Part shown: positions 39,494 through 48,378 of the stretch, one piece after another
Numbering within the stretch: position 1 is the first letter of the stretch
Layout of the letters: each line of letters begins with the position of its first letter
NCBI RefSeq assembly: GCF_028553805.1
Contig: NZ_CP067140.1
Location: 1-64,000, forward strand
Direction of reading: 5' to 3'
Length of the DNA: 64,000 nucleotides
Source: Paracoccus saliphilus
GTDB taxonomy: Bacteria; Pseudomonadota; Alphaproteobacteria; Rhodobacterales; Rhodobacteraceae
Notes under the pieces: generated by a model
Told to the model about the DNA's origin: nothing
What the model saw: only the letters and a program-made list of their open reading frames with translations
Database searches by the model: none
Program-made: the position numbers and the translations under genes

Positions 39494-40294
39494 TCAGGCG
39501 GCGGCGATGGCCAGCGTCTCTCGGACTCGCCCCAGATCCGCGGTCATGGTCGCGGCGGGGTCCGGTCCGAACCATTCCAGCGACGCTTCCGCCGCCCAGG
39601 GCAGTGCCGTCAGGATATGCGCATAATCCAGCACTCCGTCGAAGAGCGGGCACATTCCCTGCCGGCCGCCATCGGGATCATGGACATTGCCGGGATCGAA
39701 GACCGTCAGGCGGTCCCGCGCGGTCACGTTCTTCAGGTGGTAATGCAGAATATGCGGCGCCAGCTTTTCCTGGGCCACTATCGGATCCGCCCCGCTTTCC
39801 CAGACATGCAGTACGTCGAAATTCAGGCCGATCGCTGGATGATCCAGAGCTTCCAATAGCTTGAGCGTTTGCGCAACCCCATCGGCCAGCGTTCCCGGAT
39901 GGGTTTCGACAGCGAGGCGGATTCCATGGGAGGCGGCAAGCCGTGCTGTCGCCTGCAGGTCGCGCAGGATCGCGTCACGCTGTTCCGGCCCGGCCTCTGC
40001 GCTGCTCAGATGACCCGCGAAGAGGCGCAGGCGTCCAGCCCCCCATTGGCGGGTCAGGGCGCATAGGGACTTCGCCTCGGCCGCGTCGAAATCCGGCAGG
40101 CCGAGGGGCAGGTACCCGGCCAGCATCGGCACCTCGGGGCGCGCGGGCAGGCTTGCCCATTCCTCGGCCATGGTGCGGGCATGGGGCATCCAGATTTCCA
40201 GCCCGTCAAAGCCCTCCTGCAAGGCATAGCGCGCCAGTCCGGCGGCAGAAACATCGAGATGCCGGAAGGCGACTGAACAGACGTTGATCTTCAT
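39494..40294 (-). CDS. asbF: 3-dehydroshikimate dehydratase, AsbF-like (TIM barrel)
   Basis: 266-residue sugar-phosphate isomerase/epimerase-fold protein. By context it converts 3-dehydroshikimate to 3,4-dihydroxybenzoate, the catechol of petrobactin. Metal-ligand candidates are in EIWMPHARTM (about 34-43), RLAVETHPGTLAD (about 133-145), LNFDVLHVWESG (about 164-175) and LHYHLKNV (about 191-198). It is last in a four-gene operon whose other members match AsbA, AsbB-C and AsbD-E in order, which is the main reason for the specific call; by fold alone it could be another isomerase. The ATG at 40294 overlaps the upstream stop by 4 nt and follows GCAGGAGAGC. Confidence 0.8.
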   Translation of the reverse strand: MKINVCSVAFRHLDVSAAGLARYALQEGFDGLEIWMPHARTMAEEWASLPARPEVPMLAGYLPLGLPDFDAAEAKSLCALTRQWGAGRLRLFAGHLSSAEAGPEQRDAILRDLQATARLAASHGIRLAVETHPGTLADGVAQTLKLLEALDHPAIGLNFDVLHVWESGADPIVAQEKLAPHILHYHLKNVTARDRLTVFDPGNVHDPDGGRQGMCPLFDGVLDYAHILTALPWAAEASLEWFGPDPAATMTADLGRVRETLAIAAA

Positions 40295-41529
40295 GATCTG
40301 CTCTCCTGCCAACGCTTGAACCATTCGGCCAGACTGGCCTTGATACCGATCTCCAACGCGGCCACTTCATAAAGATATTCAATAACTTGTGCCAAGTCGG
40401 ATGCTGCTCCGCCGCGGGCATAGGCCACGGCACGGCGATGCACCGCGTTCAGCCCGCCATGCAGCGCCGCGATCCGGTCGCAGCATTCCTCGAAGGCATC
40501 ATAATCCGCCCCCTCGATATCACCGAGAATCGCCAGGGCGTGCTCATAAGCATATTTCCGGATCGCGATGACCGGTAATTCGCGCAGGGCGATTTCCAGG
40601 TCGGTGCGGGGCAGGTCAGACTGATGCGCGGCGATAATCCGTCGCGTGGCGTCGATCAACGGCGTTTCCCTTGGCCGGAAAGTTTCAAGGAACATTGCCT
40701 CGATATCCTCGGGCGCGGCCGGATGAGCGGCATCGAAATCAAAGGCATAGCCGCCCGCCACCGTTTCGCGCAGGAATGCCTTGCGCAGGTCGGCGGCCGG
40801 GATCGGCCCCTCCCACCGGAAATCCGAATCCCGCATCTGCCAGATATCGGGATCGCCGGTCGGCTCGATCAGGGCGTAATGCGGAAAGGGGTCTTGCGCG
40901 AACTTGTTGTCCCGCTGCGGCAGCAGGAACATGTCGATCATTGGCATGACATATCGTCCGGGCCGCCAATTCGCCAGCAGCTCCTCTAGCCGCGCCAGGT
41001 TGGCGGGTTTGCCCGCCGCTTCGTCATACCAGCGCGTGACCTCGACCCCGAACAGGCGCCGGAACCAGCGGCAATAGAAATCATGGTCGATATCCTCGGC
41101 GTGATAGCCGAGCCGCATCTGCTCATCGACCACCACCTGCCCGTCCCAGAGCCCCAGATACATGGGCCGATGATCGATCCCGCCCTTGTCCTTCAGCGCC
41201 TGGCAGAAACAACTGACGACGCAATGAACCTTGATGTCGATGGGCTCTTCCTCGGGCTCTGCACGACTGACCCCCGCCAGCAGATTGGCCAGCGCAGATA
41301 CGGTCAGAGTGGGCGCGTGGTCGAACGCGTCCTCGGGCATGTTGATTCCGGCTTCTTCCAGATGCAGCATCAGCGTCATCAGCGCGACCGAATCGAGCCC
41401 CAGATCATTCCCCAGTTTGGCCTCCGGGCCAAAGGTATCCATGCGCGGGCAGGCCAGCGGCCCGGTGAGGATTTCGCGAAGGGTTTCGATGGCGGCCTCG
41501 GGCGTGGGGATGCGGCGGGGTTCGTTCAT
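40291..41529 (-). CDS. AsbD-AsbE fusion: aryl carrier domain plus DUF6005 condensing domain
   Basis: 412 residues. Residues about 1-90 form an acyl-carrier domain whose phosphopantetheine serine is Ser47 in LGLDSVALMT. From about residue 98 (IDIKVHCVVSCFCQ) to the end is a DUF6005 domain, which corresponds to AsbE, the protein that transfers 3,4-dihydroxybenzoyl from carrier AsbD to spermidine. In Bacillus the two are separate genes next to each other; here they are one polypeptide, which would keep the loaded arm next to its transferase. It overlaps its neighbours by 4 nt on each side (ATGA), so the operon is translated as a coupled unit. Confidence 0.8.
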   Translation of the reverse strand: MNEPRRIPTPEAAIETLREILTGPLACPRMDTFGPEAKLGNDLGLDSVALMTLMLHLEEAGINMPEDAFDHAPTLTVSALANLLAGVSRAEPEEEPIDIKVHCVVSCFCQALKDKGGIDHRPMYLGLWDGQVVVDEQMRLGYHAEDIDHDFYCRWFRRLFGVEVTRWYDEAAGKPANLARLEELLANWRPGRYVMPMIDMFLLPQRDNKFAQDPFPHYALIEPTGDPDIWQMRDSDFRWEGPIPAADLRKAFLRETVAGGYAFDFDAAHPAAPEDIEAMFLETFRPRETPLIDATRRIIAAHQSDLPRTDLEIALRELPVIAIRKYAYEHALAILGDIEGADYDAFEECCDRIAALHGGLNAVHRRAVAYARGGAASDLAQVIEYLYEVAALEIGIKASLAEWFKRWQESRS

Positions 41530-44264
41530 TGGGCGGCCTCCAGCAGGTTCGCGGCAAGGTCACGGCGGGCGATCTTGCCGTTTGCGCCGCGGGGCAGGGC
41601 GGCCAGGCGGATCAGCCTTGCGGGGCGCTGACGCGGCGACAGGCGGGCGGCGAGGTGGGCATCAAGCTCGGCCTCGGACACCTCGCCTGCATAGGCGAGG
41701 GCGGGTCGCTGCGTTGCCGCCGGGTCGGGGATGGCGAAGGCGACGGCATCGCGCAGGCCGGTACAGGACATCGCGGCGGTCTCGATCTCGGCCGGGTAGA
41801 CATTGATGCCGGCCACGTCGATCACCTCGGCGGCGCGCCCCGCAAAGATCAGGTGCCCACGCGCGTCGATCACCCCCAGATCCCCGGTGTCGATCATGGC
41901 ATCCGCGGTCTCGATCATCACCGGGGCGGGGTCAGATTGCCCGGCGCTCAGCCGGATATGCGGCAGCGGCGCGCCCATGTCCTCGGGGTAGTTCGGAGCG
42001 GCGGCGATGGCCACGCAACCCGCCTCGGAGCAGCCATATTGCTGGAACAGGTGCTGTGTCGCGCCTCGGATCGAGTCGAACCACGGCTGGGGCAAAACCG
42101 TGCCCGAGGACATGACTGCGTGCAGCCCGCCCTTGCCCGCCAGCCGCGCCAGCACATGCAGCAGCGGCGGGGCCGCGTAGAGAAGCGGGTGCTCGATATT
42201 TCCCAGATGGCGCAGGATGGTCTTGGGGTTGGTGCTGTCCAGTACCACCGGCACATGCCCGCGCGCCTGCCCGACCAGCACTCCCGGTATCAGCCCGTAG
42301 GAATGGGTGATCGGCGCGGCGATGACGGGGGTCATTTCGGCGGGTTCGGGGAAAGCGCGGATATAGGCGGCGATCTCGGTCTCGATCTGGGCCCATGAGC
42401 GGGCGATGACCTTGGGCGCGCCCGTCGTTCCAGAACTCATCTGGATCAATACGCCACCGGGCGTTTTGGGAGCGCTCTGGCCAAGTTCGATCAGCCCCGA
42501 AGCCTCGGCGAAACTGTCGCAACCGGCGCGGCGAGCCAGATCCAACGCCTGCTCGCGCGGGGTTTCGGGATGGATCGGATAGCAGGAGGCCCCCGCCGCG
42601 CGCAGCCGCAGGATCTGGCCAAGACAGTCAGCCTTGTCGCCCAGATACAGGGCAATGCGGCGCGTGGCGGGATCGGAGCCGGGCAGCAGGTCCGGCAGGT
42701 CGAGGGTTGCCGGTTCAATCAGGCGGTCGTCGATGCGGAACGCGGGCATGGGGTCGCTCATGGGATCGGGCTTTCCTAGAGGGTTCGGAACGGGATGGCT
42801 GGATTCGGCTGTGTCCAGCAGACGGGCGGTCAGCGATTCAGCTGGGATCAGGGGGTCATCCATGGCGAAGCCGGGGGCATTGAGCACGGTGTCGCGGACC
42901 AGTTGCCAGAAGCGGCTTTCGGGCAGGTAATTCGAGCGATGCAACAGATCGGCCAGATCCGACAATACATGGACGATCAGGCAATCCATCACCAGATCGC
43001 GCAGATCCGTGGCCGCGCCCATCCGGTGGTAAAGCCCGTCCGGCGCGTCCCTGAAGCCGGGATCGATAGCCGCCAGGTCGGGCAGCAGATCGGGGTCAGA
43101 CAGATAATCTGGGACATATTCGAGACTCTCGCTGAAATCGCGGGCGATCAGCCCGGTGGGCCAACCGTTATCGTGGCGGATCAGCAGGTTTTGGCCATGC
43201 GCCTCCAGCCCGATTCCGTGGCGGGTCATCAACAGCCAGACCGGGCGCAGGATATGCAGGAACTGCGATAGCCATGCCTCGGTGCCGTGACGCCTGAGCC
43301 AATCCGCGATCAGTGGCCGCCCGTCGGGCTCGGTCAATGACAGGGCGCTGACGGGCACGGCATCCTCTGGCGGGGCGGAACGGCGGATTGCGGCGAGCTG
43401 CCCGCCCAGCAAACCGCGGGCGACGATAACGGCGGAATGTTCCGGCAGGATCGTCAGCGCGGCGAGTTCCGGGTCGTTATCGACCACCCTTCGCAGCCAG
43501 TCCGAGATCGCCGGCGCGACGGCCACGGACCACGGGACGAGATTGCGTACCGAAGAGGTGACGCCGACCCCGAGCGACAGTTTCAGGTGATCGCCGCCAT
43601 TGCGCGGGGCCAATGTGCGCAGCGATGCTGTGGCCTGCATCTCCGGTCCGGTCCGATCAAGCAGGCGCAAGCGTCCCTCGGCCAGAAGGTGGCGAATGGC
43701 AGGTTCGCCCGACAATTGACGCCATTGCCACGGATGAACCGGGATCGAGCCGGGCGGGGCAAAGCCCTTTGCGATATCACCGCCCTCGGCATGGACAAGT
43801 TCGGGATCGACCGCCAGCCAGAGCGGTTGGATCGGGGCAGCGGCCTCGGGGCCGAAAGCGGCATTGTCATCGTCGCTGAACCCGATCCGCGATTTGAAAC
43901 AGGGGTGATAGGGATGCCCCTCGATCAGCGCTGCTTCCAGCGCCAGCCCGGTCAGTGCCAAGCGGTTCGGGCGCAATGGACCGGCGGCACGCAGAAATTC
44001 GGCGCTGCGCTGCATTCCTTCCAGCAATGCCGATGGGTTCAACCCCGCTGCACGCAACCCGCGGCCAAGCGCCTCTGCGGTCAATGGACGACCACCCTCT
44101 TGCCTTGGATCACCCAGCAATCGCACCCGTCCGCTTGCCTGCACATGATGCGCGGCGCGAATGATCAATCCACCCACGATCCAGCCGCCCCGGATCGGGC
44201 GCAGAACGCCCTCGAACGCCAGCGTCTCGACAGCTTGCCGCAGAACCCGTGTTTCAGGCGACAT
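41526..44264 (-). CDS. AsbB-AsbC fusion: NIS siderophore synthetase plus aryl-AMP ligase
   Basis: 912 residues. The first half (about 1-495) is an IucA/IucC-type synthetase with EGHPYHPCFKSRIGF (about 113-127), KLSLGVGVTSSVR and GIGLEAHGQN (about 350-359); it would join a dihydroxybenzoyl-spermidine arm to citrate. The second half (about 501-912) is an ANL adenylating enzyme with SSGTTGAPK (about 608-616), YGCSEAG (about 742-748), DTGDLG and a C-terminal NGKIAR lysine; it would activate 3,4-dihydroxybenzoate as AsbC does. A methionine-rich linker (DPMSDPMPAF) joins them. The ATG at 44264 is chosen, overlapping asbA by 11 nt. Confidence 0.82.
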   Translation of the reverse strand: MSPETRVLRQAVETLAFEGVLRPIRGGWIVGGLIIRAAHHVQASGRVRLLGDPRQEGGRPLTAEALGRGLRAAGLNPSALLEGMQRSAEFLRAAGPLRPNRLALTGLALEAALIEGHPYHPCFKSRIGFSDDDNAAFGPEAAAPIQPLWLAVDPELVHAEGGDIAKGFAPPGSIPVHPWQWRQLSGEPAIRHLLAEGRLRLLDRTGPEMQATASLRTLAPRNGGDHLKLSLGVGVTSSVRNLVPWSVAVAPAISDWLRRVVDNDPELAALTILPEHSAVIVARGLLGGQLAAIRRSAPPEDAVPVSALSLTEPDGRPLIADWLRRHGTEAWLSQFLHILRPVWLLMTRHGIGLEAHGQNLLIRHDNGWPTGLIARDFSESLEYVPDYLSDPDLLPDLAAIDPGFRDAPDGLYHRMGAATDLRDLVMDCLIVHVLSDLADLLHRSNYLPESRFWQLVRDTVLNAPGFAMDDPLIPAESLTARLLDTAESSHPVPNPLGKPDPMSDPMPAFRIDDRLIEPATLDLPDLLPGSDPATRRIALYLGDKADCLGQILRLRAAGASCYPIHPETPREQALDLARRAGCDSFAEASGLIELGQSAPKTPGGVLIQMSSGTTGAPKVIARSWAQIETEIAAYIRAFPEPAEMTPVIAAPITHSYGLIPGVLVGQARGHVPVVLDSTNPKTILRHLGNIEHPLLYAAPPLLHVLARLAGKGGLHAVMSSGTVLPQPWFDSIRGATQHLFQQYGCSEAGCVAIAAAPNYPEDMGAPLPHIRLSAGQSDPAPVMIETADAMIDTGDLGVIDARGHLIFAGRAAEVIDVAGINVYPAEIETAAMSCTGLRDAVAFAIPDPAATQRPALAYAGEVSEAELDAHLAARLSPRQRPARLIRLAALPRGANGKIARRDLAANLLEAAQ

Positions 44265-45897
44265 CTTCAAGCCTCTGCATATTGCGGGCATACGCTGCGA
44301 TCGGGTTCGGGATTTGCACATAGGGCGCGCGTTCGCCGGGGATGTGCAGCTCGTCCACGCCGCCAAGCTGGGTCAGAAGATTGCCCTTCATCGGCAGCCG
44401 CGCCTCGGTCAGCCAGCGCCGGGCCAGTTTGCCTCCATGACCCGGCAGTTCTATCGCCAGCCTCTCCAGTTGCGCGGCCAGCAGGGCAAGGGCACGGGAC
44501 TCTGGCACCAGCCCGTCCTTTGCCAGCCGGTGAATCACGCTGAAGACCTGGTTGACGATCAGTGTATATCCAAGCGCGTCCTCGACCTCGGTTCGTGGAT
44601 AGACAAGTTGCGGGATGGTGCGCTGTTCCGCATCGGCCATATCCTCGGATATGAAGAATCCCTGATTGTCCCGCAGGTCGCAGCGGCAGGGCAGTCCTTG
44701 CGACAGGTCCAGCAAGGCGTTCTGCTGATGCGCCTCGAAGCCGATCCCGGTCTGGTCATAGAGACGCAGAAGCGGGGTGAGGGCGACATCCATATAGGCG
44801 CCAAACCATTGTACAGGATCATGCGTGCCGATCGCCCTCGCCAGCATCGAGCGGCGCCCCGGCAAGGGTGCTGCGCTTAATGCGGCCACCTGCACCACTT
44901 GCCCGCCCCGGCCGTCCCGGTAGGGATTGTCGCGCAGGATGATTTCAAAGCCTGTCTCGGAACGGCCGGGAAGGTCCAGAGTCAGCCAGTGGGGATCCGA
45001 AATCAGGCGCATCGGGCCGAAGCGATCCGCAAGGCCCGCGATGCGCTGTGCCATAAGCGCGCCGGCCAGCAATTCATGGCGTTTGTTCATCCGCTGTGAA
45101 TTGGTCACCGTAACGGGAAGCGAGACCTTCACCATATACGCGCAATCCGGATTCCAGAGGGTCCGCACCGAGGATGTCGCATGCCATGACGGGCCGACCG
45201 GTCCCAGATCGCGGATTCGTTCATCGGCCAGTATTGCCGCAATCTGCGGATCACGCGACAAGCGATCCAGCGTCAAAGGATGCGCGGGCAAAAGCATTCG
45301 CCCATCACCGGGATCGACATCGAAGCCCGGAAGATGGCGGGCAAGCCCGGGCTGCGTGGCCGCAAACAGCCCGGCTTCGACCGACAGGGCATGCAGGCGT
45401 AGTGCTCCGCGCCAGTCCGGCGTCGTCTCGTGCTCTTCCATGACCGATATACCGCCCAACGCCTTTGGGGCCGGGTGCATCCAGTGGCCAAATATCAGTG
45501 CTTGCTCGGCGGCAAGAAAATCGACCGGATCGTCGGGCTGTGTCAGACGGTCCCGGACAATTCCTGCAATGCGGTCACGGCTGGAGCGTGCCCGCCGCAC
45601 CAGTTCCGGGGCGGTGGATGGAGATATCTCCCCCAGTCGTTCCAGCAAGAGGTCCAGCGACTCGGCTTCGGTGGGGCGCCGTTCCGCATCAAGCGCCATA
45701 TGCTCGATGCATGGCGGACCGCAGTGGCGGGGTTCCGCCAGTTGGATATCGAGCCTGCCTTTCGCCGTGTCTATGGCCAGCCGTGTCTCGGAAGACTTGG
45801 CGATCTCGCGCTGCCAGCAAACGAGCAGAGACTGCAGGCTGACCTGGTCGGCGATGGATTGTGACAAAGCTGCGCCGTGCCGAGGGTTGCTATTCAT
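44254..45897 (-). CDS. asbA: NIS siderophore synthetase, AsbA-like (IucA/IucC family)
   Basis: 547-residue synthetase that by context condenses citrate with spermidine, the first NIS step of petrobactin assembly. Family motifs: HWMHPAPKALGG (about 138-149), MVKVSLPVTVTNSQRMNKRH (about 255-274) for ATP and citrate, GIGFEAHQQN (about 384-393) and a C-terminal IucC/FhuF-like iron-transport domain. The ATG at 45897 sits directly behind CCAGGAGAGGCGG, an excellent ribosome site; the ORF otherwise extends to 45924. First gene of the operon; its upstream region is AT-rich with promoter-like sequence. Confidence 0.87.
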   Translation of the reverse strand: MNSNPRHGAALSQSIADQVSLQSLLVCWQREIAKSSETRLAIDTAKGRLDIQLAEPRHCGPPCIEHMALDAERRPTEAESLDLLLERLGEISPSTAPELVRRARSSRDRIAGIVRDRLTQPDDPVDFLAAEQALIFGHWMHPAPKALGGISVMEEHETTPDWRGALRLHALSVEAGLFAATQPGLARHLPGFDVDPGDGRMLLPAHPLTLDRLSRDPQIAAILADERIRDLGPVGPSWHATSSVRTLWNPDCAYMVKVSLPVTVTNSQRMNKRHELLAGALMAQRIAGLADRFGPMRLISDPHWLTLDLPGRSETGFEIILRDNPYRDGRGGQVVQVAALSAAPLPGRRSMLARAIGTHDPVQWFGAYMDVALTPLLRLYDQTGIGFEAHQQNALLDLSQGLPCRCDLRDNQGFFISEDMADAEQRTIPQLVYPRTEVEDALGYTLIVNQVFSVIHRLAKDGLVPESRALALLAAQLERLAIELPGHGGKLARRWLTEARLPMKGNLLTQLGGVDELHIPGERAPYVQIPNPIAAYARNMQRLEDVA

Positions 45898-46267
45898 CCG
45901 CCTCTCCTGGTCGGACCGCGTCACGGATGTGTTGCGGCGGGAATGGAAAGGCTGGCAAATGCTGGCGCTTGGATCGCGCTTAGTAATCCTTATTTAATTA
46001 GTCAACATATTTGGCGCGAGTCGCATCCAAAGTCACACCTCTTAGGTGACGGAATACAGTCGATGAGCGGAACATTGCCGTAGCGACCAGATTACCTTTC
46101 ATGGGGAAGGGCAGGCGTATTCCTGGGCTCTCCTCTTTGATCCAGCGCGCCGCCGAATCTTTGGGCTTGCGTGCTTTCCGAGAGATCGAATCTTCCAACG
46201 GCTGAAAAAGCTTGGGATTTCCTCTTGTCAAACGATTGCGTTCGGACGACCTTGAACCAATCCGATA
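45898..46267. promoter_or_regulatory. Divergent intergenic region between asbA and the peptide ABC operon
   Basis: 370 bp with no supportable gene. It contains an AT-rich island around 45981-46015 that stands out from its GC-rich surroundings and a candidate minus-strand promoter, and must also hold the plus-strand promoter of the ABC operon. Two ACTAA units on the minus strand lie 18 bp apart in the island. No clear Fur, Irr or RirA site could be established by eye. Confidence 0.5.
45977..46005 (-). promoter_or_regulatory. Candidate promoter of the petrobactin operon
   Basis: On the minus strand TTGACT (46005-46000) is followed after 17 nt by TAAGCG (45982-45977). The -35 box is near consensus, the -10 box poor, so an activator or a different -10 spacing is possible. 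It lies about 80 bp before the asbA ATG in an AT-rich island, where an iron-responsive operator would be expected. Confidence 0.35.
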
Positions 46268-47281
46268 ATGGTTCACGACTTGATGGATGACGAAGCCATA
46301 GACTTGGGCGATACACTTCTCGATTTGCAGGGATTGACGTTGCATATCCCGAGGCACGATGCCCCGCTGCTGGACAATGTGTCCCTGACGGTGCGCCGGG
46401 GCGAGACGCTGTGCGTCGTAGGTGAATCTGGATGCGGCAAAAGCCTGACTTCCCTGGCGATGATGGGGCTTTTGGCTCCGGGTCTTCTGGCCGGCGTGGC
46501 AGGGCGGATGCGGTTTGAAGGTGCCGGGATCGAACTGGCTGATCAGGCGGCACTGGCAAAACTGCGCGGGCGGCGGATCGGGATGATCTTTCAAGAGCCG
46601 ATGTCCAGCTTGAATCCCGCTCACAGGATTGGCGATCAGATCGCCGAAGGCTGGCGGCGGCACAATTCAGGCGATGGCGAGGATGAGGCGCTGGCAATCC
46701 TGCGCCGTGTCGGCCTACCAGCAGCCGAGCGGAGGATGCGGGACTATCCCCACCAGATGTCGGGCGGCATGCGGCAGCGGGTGATGATCGCCATGGCACT
46801 GGTCAACAATCCGGCATTGCTGATCGCGGATGAACCGACCACCGCGTTGGATGTCACGATTCAGGCGCAGATCCTCGACCTGATCGCCGAGCTTCAGTCC
46901 GAGCGCGACATGGGTACGGTCCTGATCACCCATGATCTGGGCGTGGTTGCAGAGATCGCGACTACGGTGGCCGTCATGTATGCCGGTCGCATCGTCGAAT
47001 ATGGTCCTGCCGATGCGATCTTTTCCGATCCGCAGCATCCCTACACGATCGGGTTGATGTCGTCCGTTCCGCCATTGCGCGGACCGCGGACGAGGTTGGC
47101 GACCGTGCCGGGAATGGTTCCCTCGATAGAAACGATGCCGCAGGGATGCCGGTTCTCCACGCGCTGCCCCTTTGTTCAGCCGCACTGCGCCACTCAGCCT
47201 GCACTTTCCGAGGTCGTTTCCGGTCATCGCGCTGCCTGCCATTTCGCGCCGCTCGAGCAGAAGCTTGAAGGGGCGGCATGA
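46268..47281 (+). CDS. Peptide-type ABC transporter ATP-binding protein (DppD/OppD-like)
   Basis: 337-residue ATPase of the nickel/dipeptide/oligopeptide importer class. Walker A GESGCGKS (about 52-59), signature MSGGMRQRV (about 164-172), Walker [13 protein letters not shown] (about 184-195) and the class-specific C-terminal oligo_HPY block ([14 protein letters not shown]). No good ribosome site precedes the ATG; an ATG at 46283 is the alternative. First gene of a five-gene importer; its stop overlaps the second ATPase by 4 nt. Confidence 0.93.
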   Translation: MVHDLMDDEAIDLGDTLLDLQGLTLHIPRHDAPLLDNVSLTVRRGETLCVVGESGCGKSLTSLAMMGLLAPGLLAGVAGRMRFEGAGIELADQAALAKLRGRRIGMIFQEPMSSLNPAHRIGDQIAEGWRRHNSGDGEDEALAILRRVGLPAAERRMRDYPHQMSGGMRQRVMIAMALVNNPALLIADEPTTALDVTIQAQILDLIAELQSERDMGTVLITHDLGVVAEIATTVAVMYAGRIVEYGPADAIFSDPQHPYTIGLMSSVPPLRGPRTRLATVPGMVPSIETMPQGCRFSTRCPFVQPHCATQPALSEVVSGHRAACHFAPLEQKLEGAA

Positions 47282-48378
47282 GCGAAGCCATCATCGAAGC
47301 CGAAGGATTGGCGAAACGGTTCGGGATTGGCGGCAGCCTGCTGACATCCCCGCAGCTTTTGCATGCCGTTGATGGCGTTGATCTGACCGTGAAGCGGGGA
47401 GAGACCTTTGCCATCGTCGGCGAGTCCGGATGCGGAAAGTCGACTCTCGCGCGGTTGCTGATGCGGCTTCTTACCCCGACCGAAGGACGAATCAGCGTCG
47501 AGGGGCGCGATATCTCGGATGTGGCTGGTCCAGAGTTGCGCAGACTGCGCCGTGATGTGCAGTTCATCTTTCAGGACCCGTTTTCATCACTGAATCCGCG
47601 CTTGACTGTTGCCCGGCTTGTGGGTGAGCCGCTGGAAATGCATCGTCCGGAACTGAAAGCGGCGGACCGCCGGGCCGAGGTTGCGCGCCTGCTGTCGCAG
47701 GTCGGGCTGCGGCCCGAGCATATGGACCGCTACCCGCATGAATTCAGTGGCGGCCAGCGGCAGCGCATCGGTATCGCGCGTGCTTTGGCGTCGGGCCCAA
47801 AGGTGCTGATCGGGGACGAGCCCGTCAGCGCCCTGGATGTCAGCGTGCAGGCGCAAGTGGTGAACCTGCTGTCGGATCTGCGTGATCGGTTGGGGCTGAC
47901 ATTGGTTGTGATCGCTCATGACCTGGCCGTGATCCGGCAGATGAGCGATCGCGTGGCGGTGATGTATCTGGGTCGTATCGTCGAAACAGGCCCGACCGAC
48001 GCGATATTCTCCAATCCGCGGCACCCTTACACGCGGGCGCTTCTTGCTGCGATTCCTGATCCGGAGGGGAACGGGAGCAAGGCCGATCTGAAAGGCGAAA
48101 CACCCAGCCCCATGGACCCGCCGTCGGGCTGTCATTTTCGGACCCGTTGTCCCCACGCGGAATCCCGTTGCGCCGAAATCCGGCCTCGGCTGGAAGACGG
48201 CGGCTCGGGCACCGAGGTTGCCTGCATACGCTGGCGCGAAATCGCGAGGGATATCGACGCGGCGCCTGCCTTGCGCCGCCGCAGCGAGGGGGCCGAGCAG
48301 CGATTCAGGTTGTATCGCGAAGCGCTGGACCGCGCCGAGACCACGACAACAGAACATCGACAGGAGGTTGAATCATGA
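47278..48378 (+). CDS. Peptide-type ABC transporter ATP-binding protein (DppF/OppF-like)
   Basis: 366 residues, second ATPase of the importer. Walker [10 protein letters not shown] (about 49-57), Q-loop FQDPFSSLNPR (about 99-109), signature FSGGQRQRI (about 156-164), and the C-terminal cysteine pair in CHFRTRCPHAESRC. The C-terminus carries an extra basic stretch (ALRRRSEGAEQRFRLYREAL) not usual in the family. It overlaps both neighbours by 4 nt. Confidence 0.93.
   Translation: MSEAIIEAEGLAKRFGIGGSLLTSPQLLHAVDGVDLTVKRGETFAIVGESGCGKSTLARLLMRLLTPTEGRISVEGRDISDVAGPELRRLRRDVQFIFQDPFSSLNPRLTVARLVGEPLEMHRPELKAADRRAEVARLLSQVGLRPEHMDRYPHEFSGGQRQRIGIARALASGPKVLIGDEPVSALDVSVQAQVVNLLSDLRDRLGLTLVVIAHDLAVIRQMSDRVAVMYLGRIVETGPTDAIFSNPRHPYTRALLAAIPDPEGNGSKADLKGETPSPMDPPSGCHFRTRCPHAESRCAEIRPRLEDGGSGTEVACIRWREIARDIDAAPALRRRSEGAEQRFRLYREALDRAETTTTEHRQEVES

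Noticed and set aside
43437..44543. 368-residue plus-strand open frame across asbA/asbB
   Set aside because: Antisense to clear NIS synthetase domains, with arginine-rich composition typical of shadow frames.
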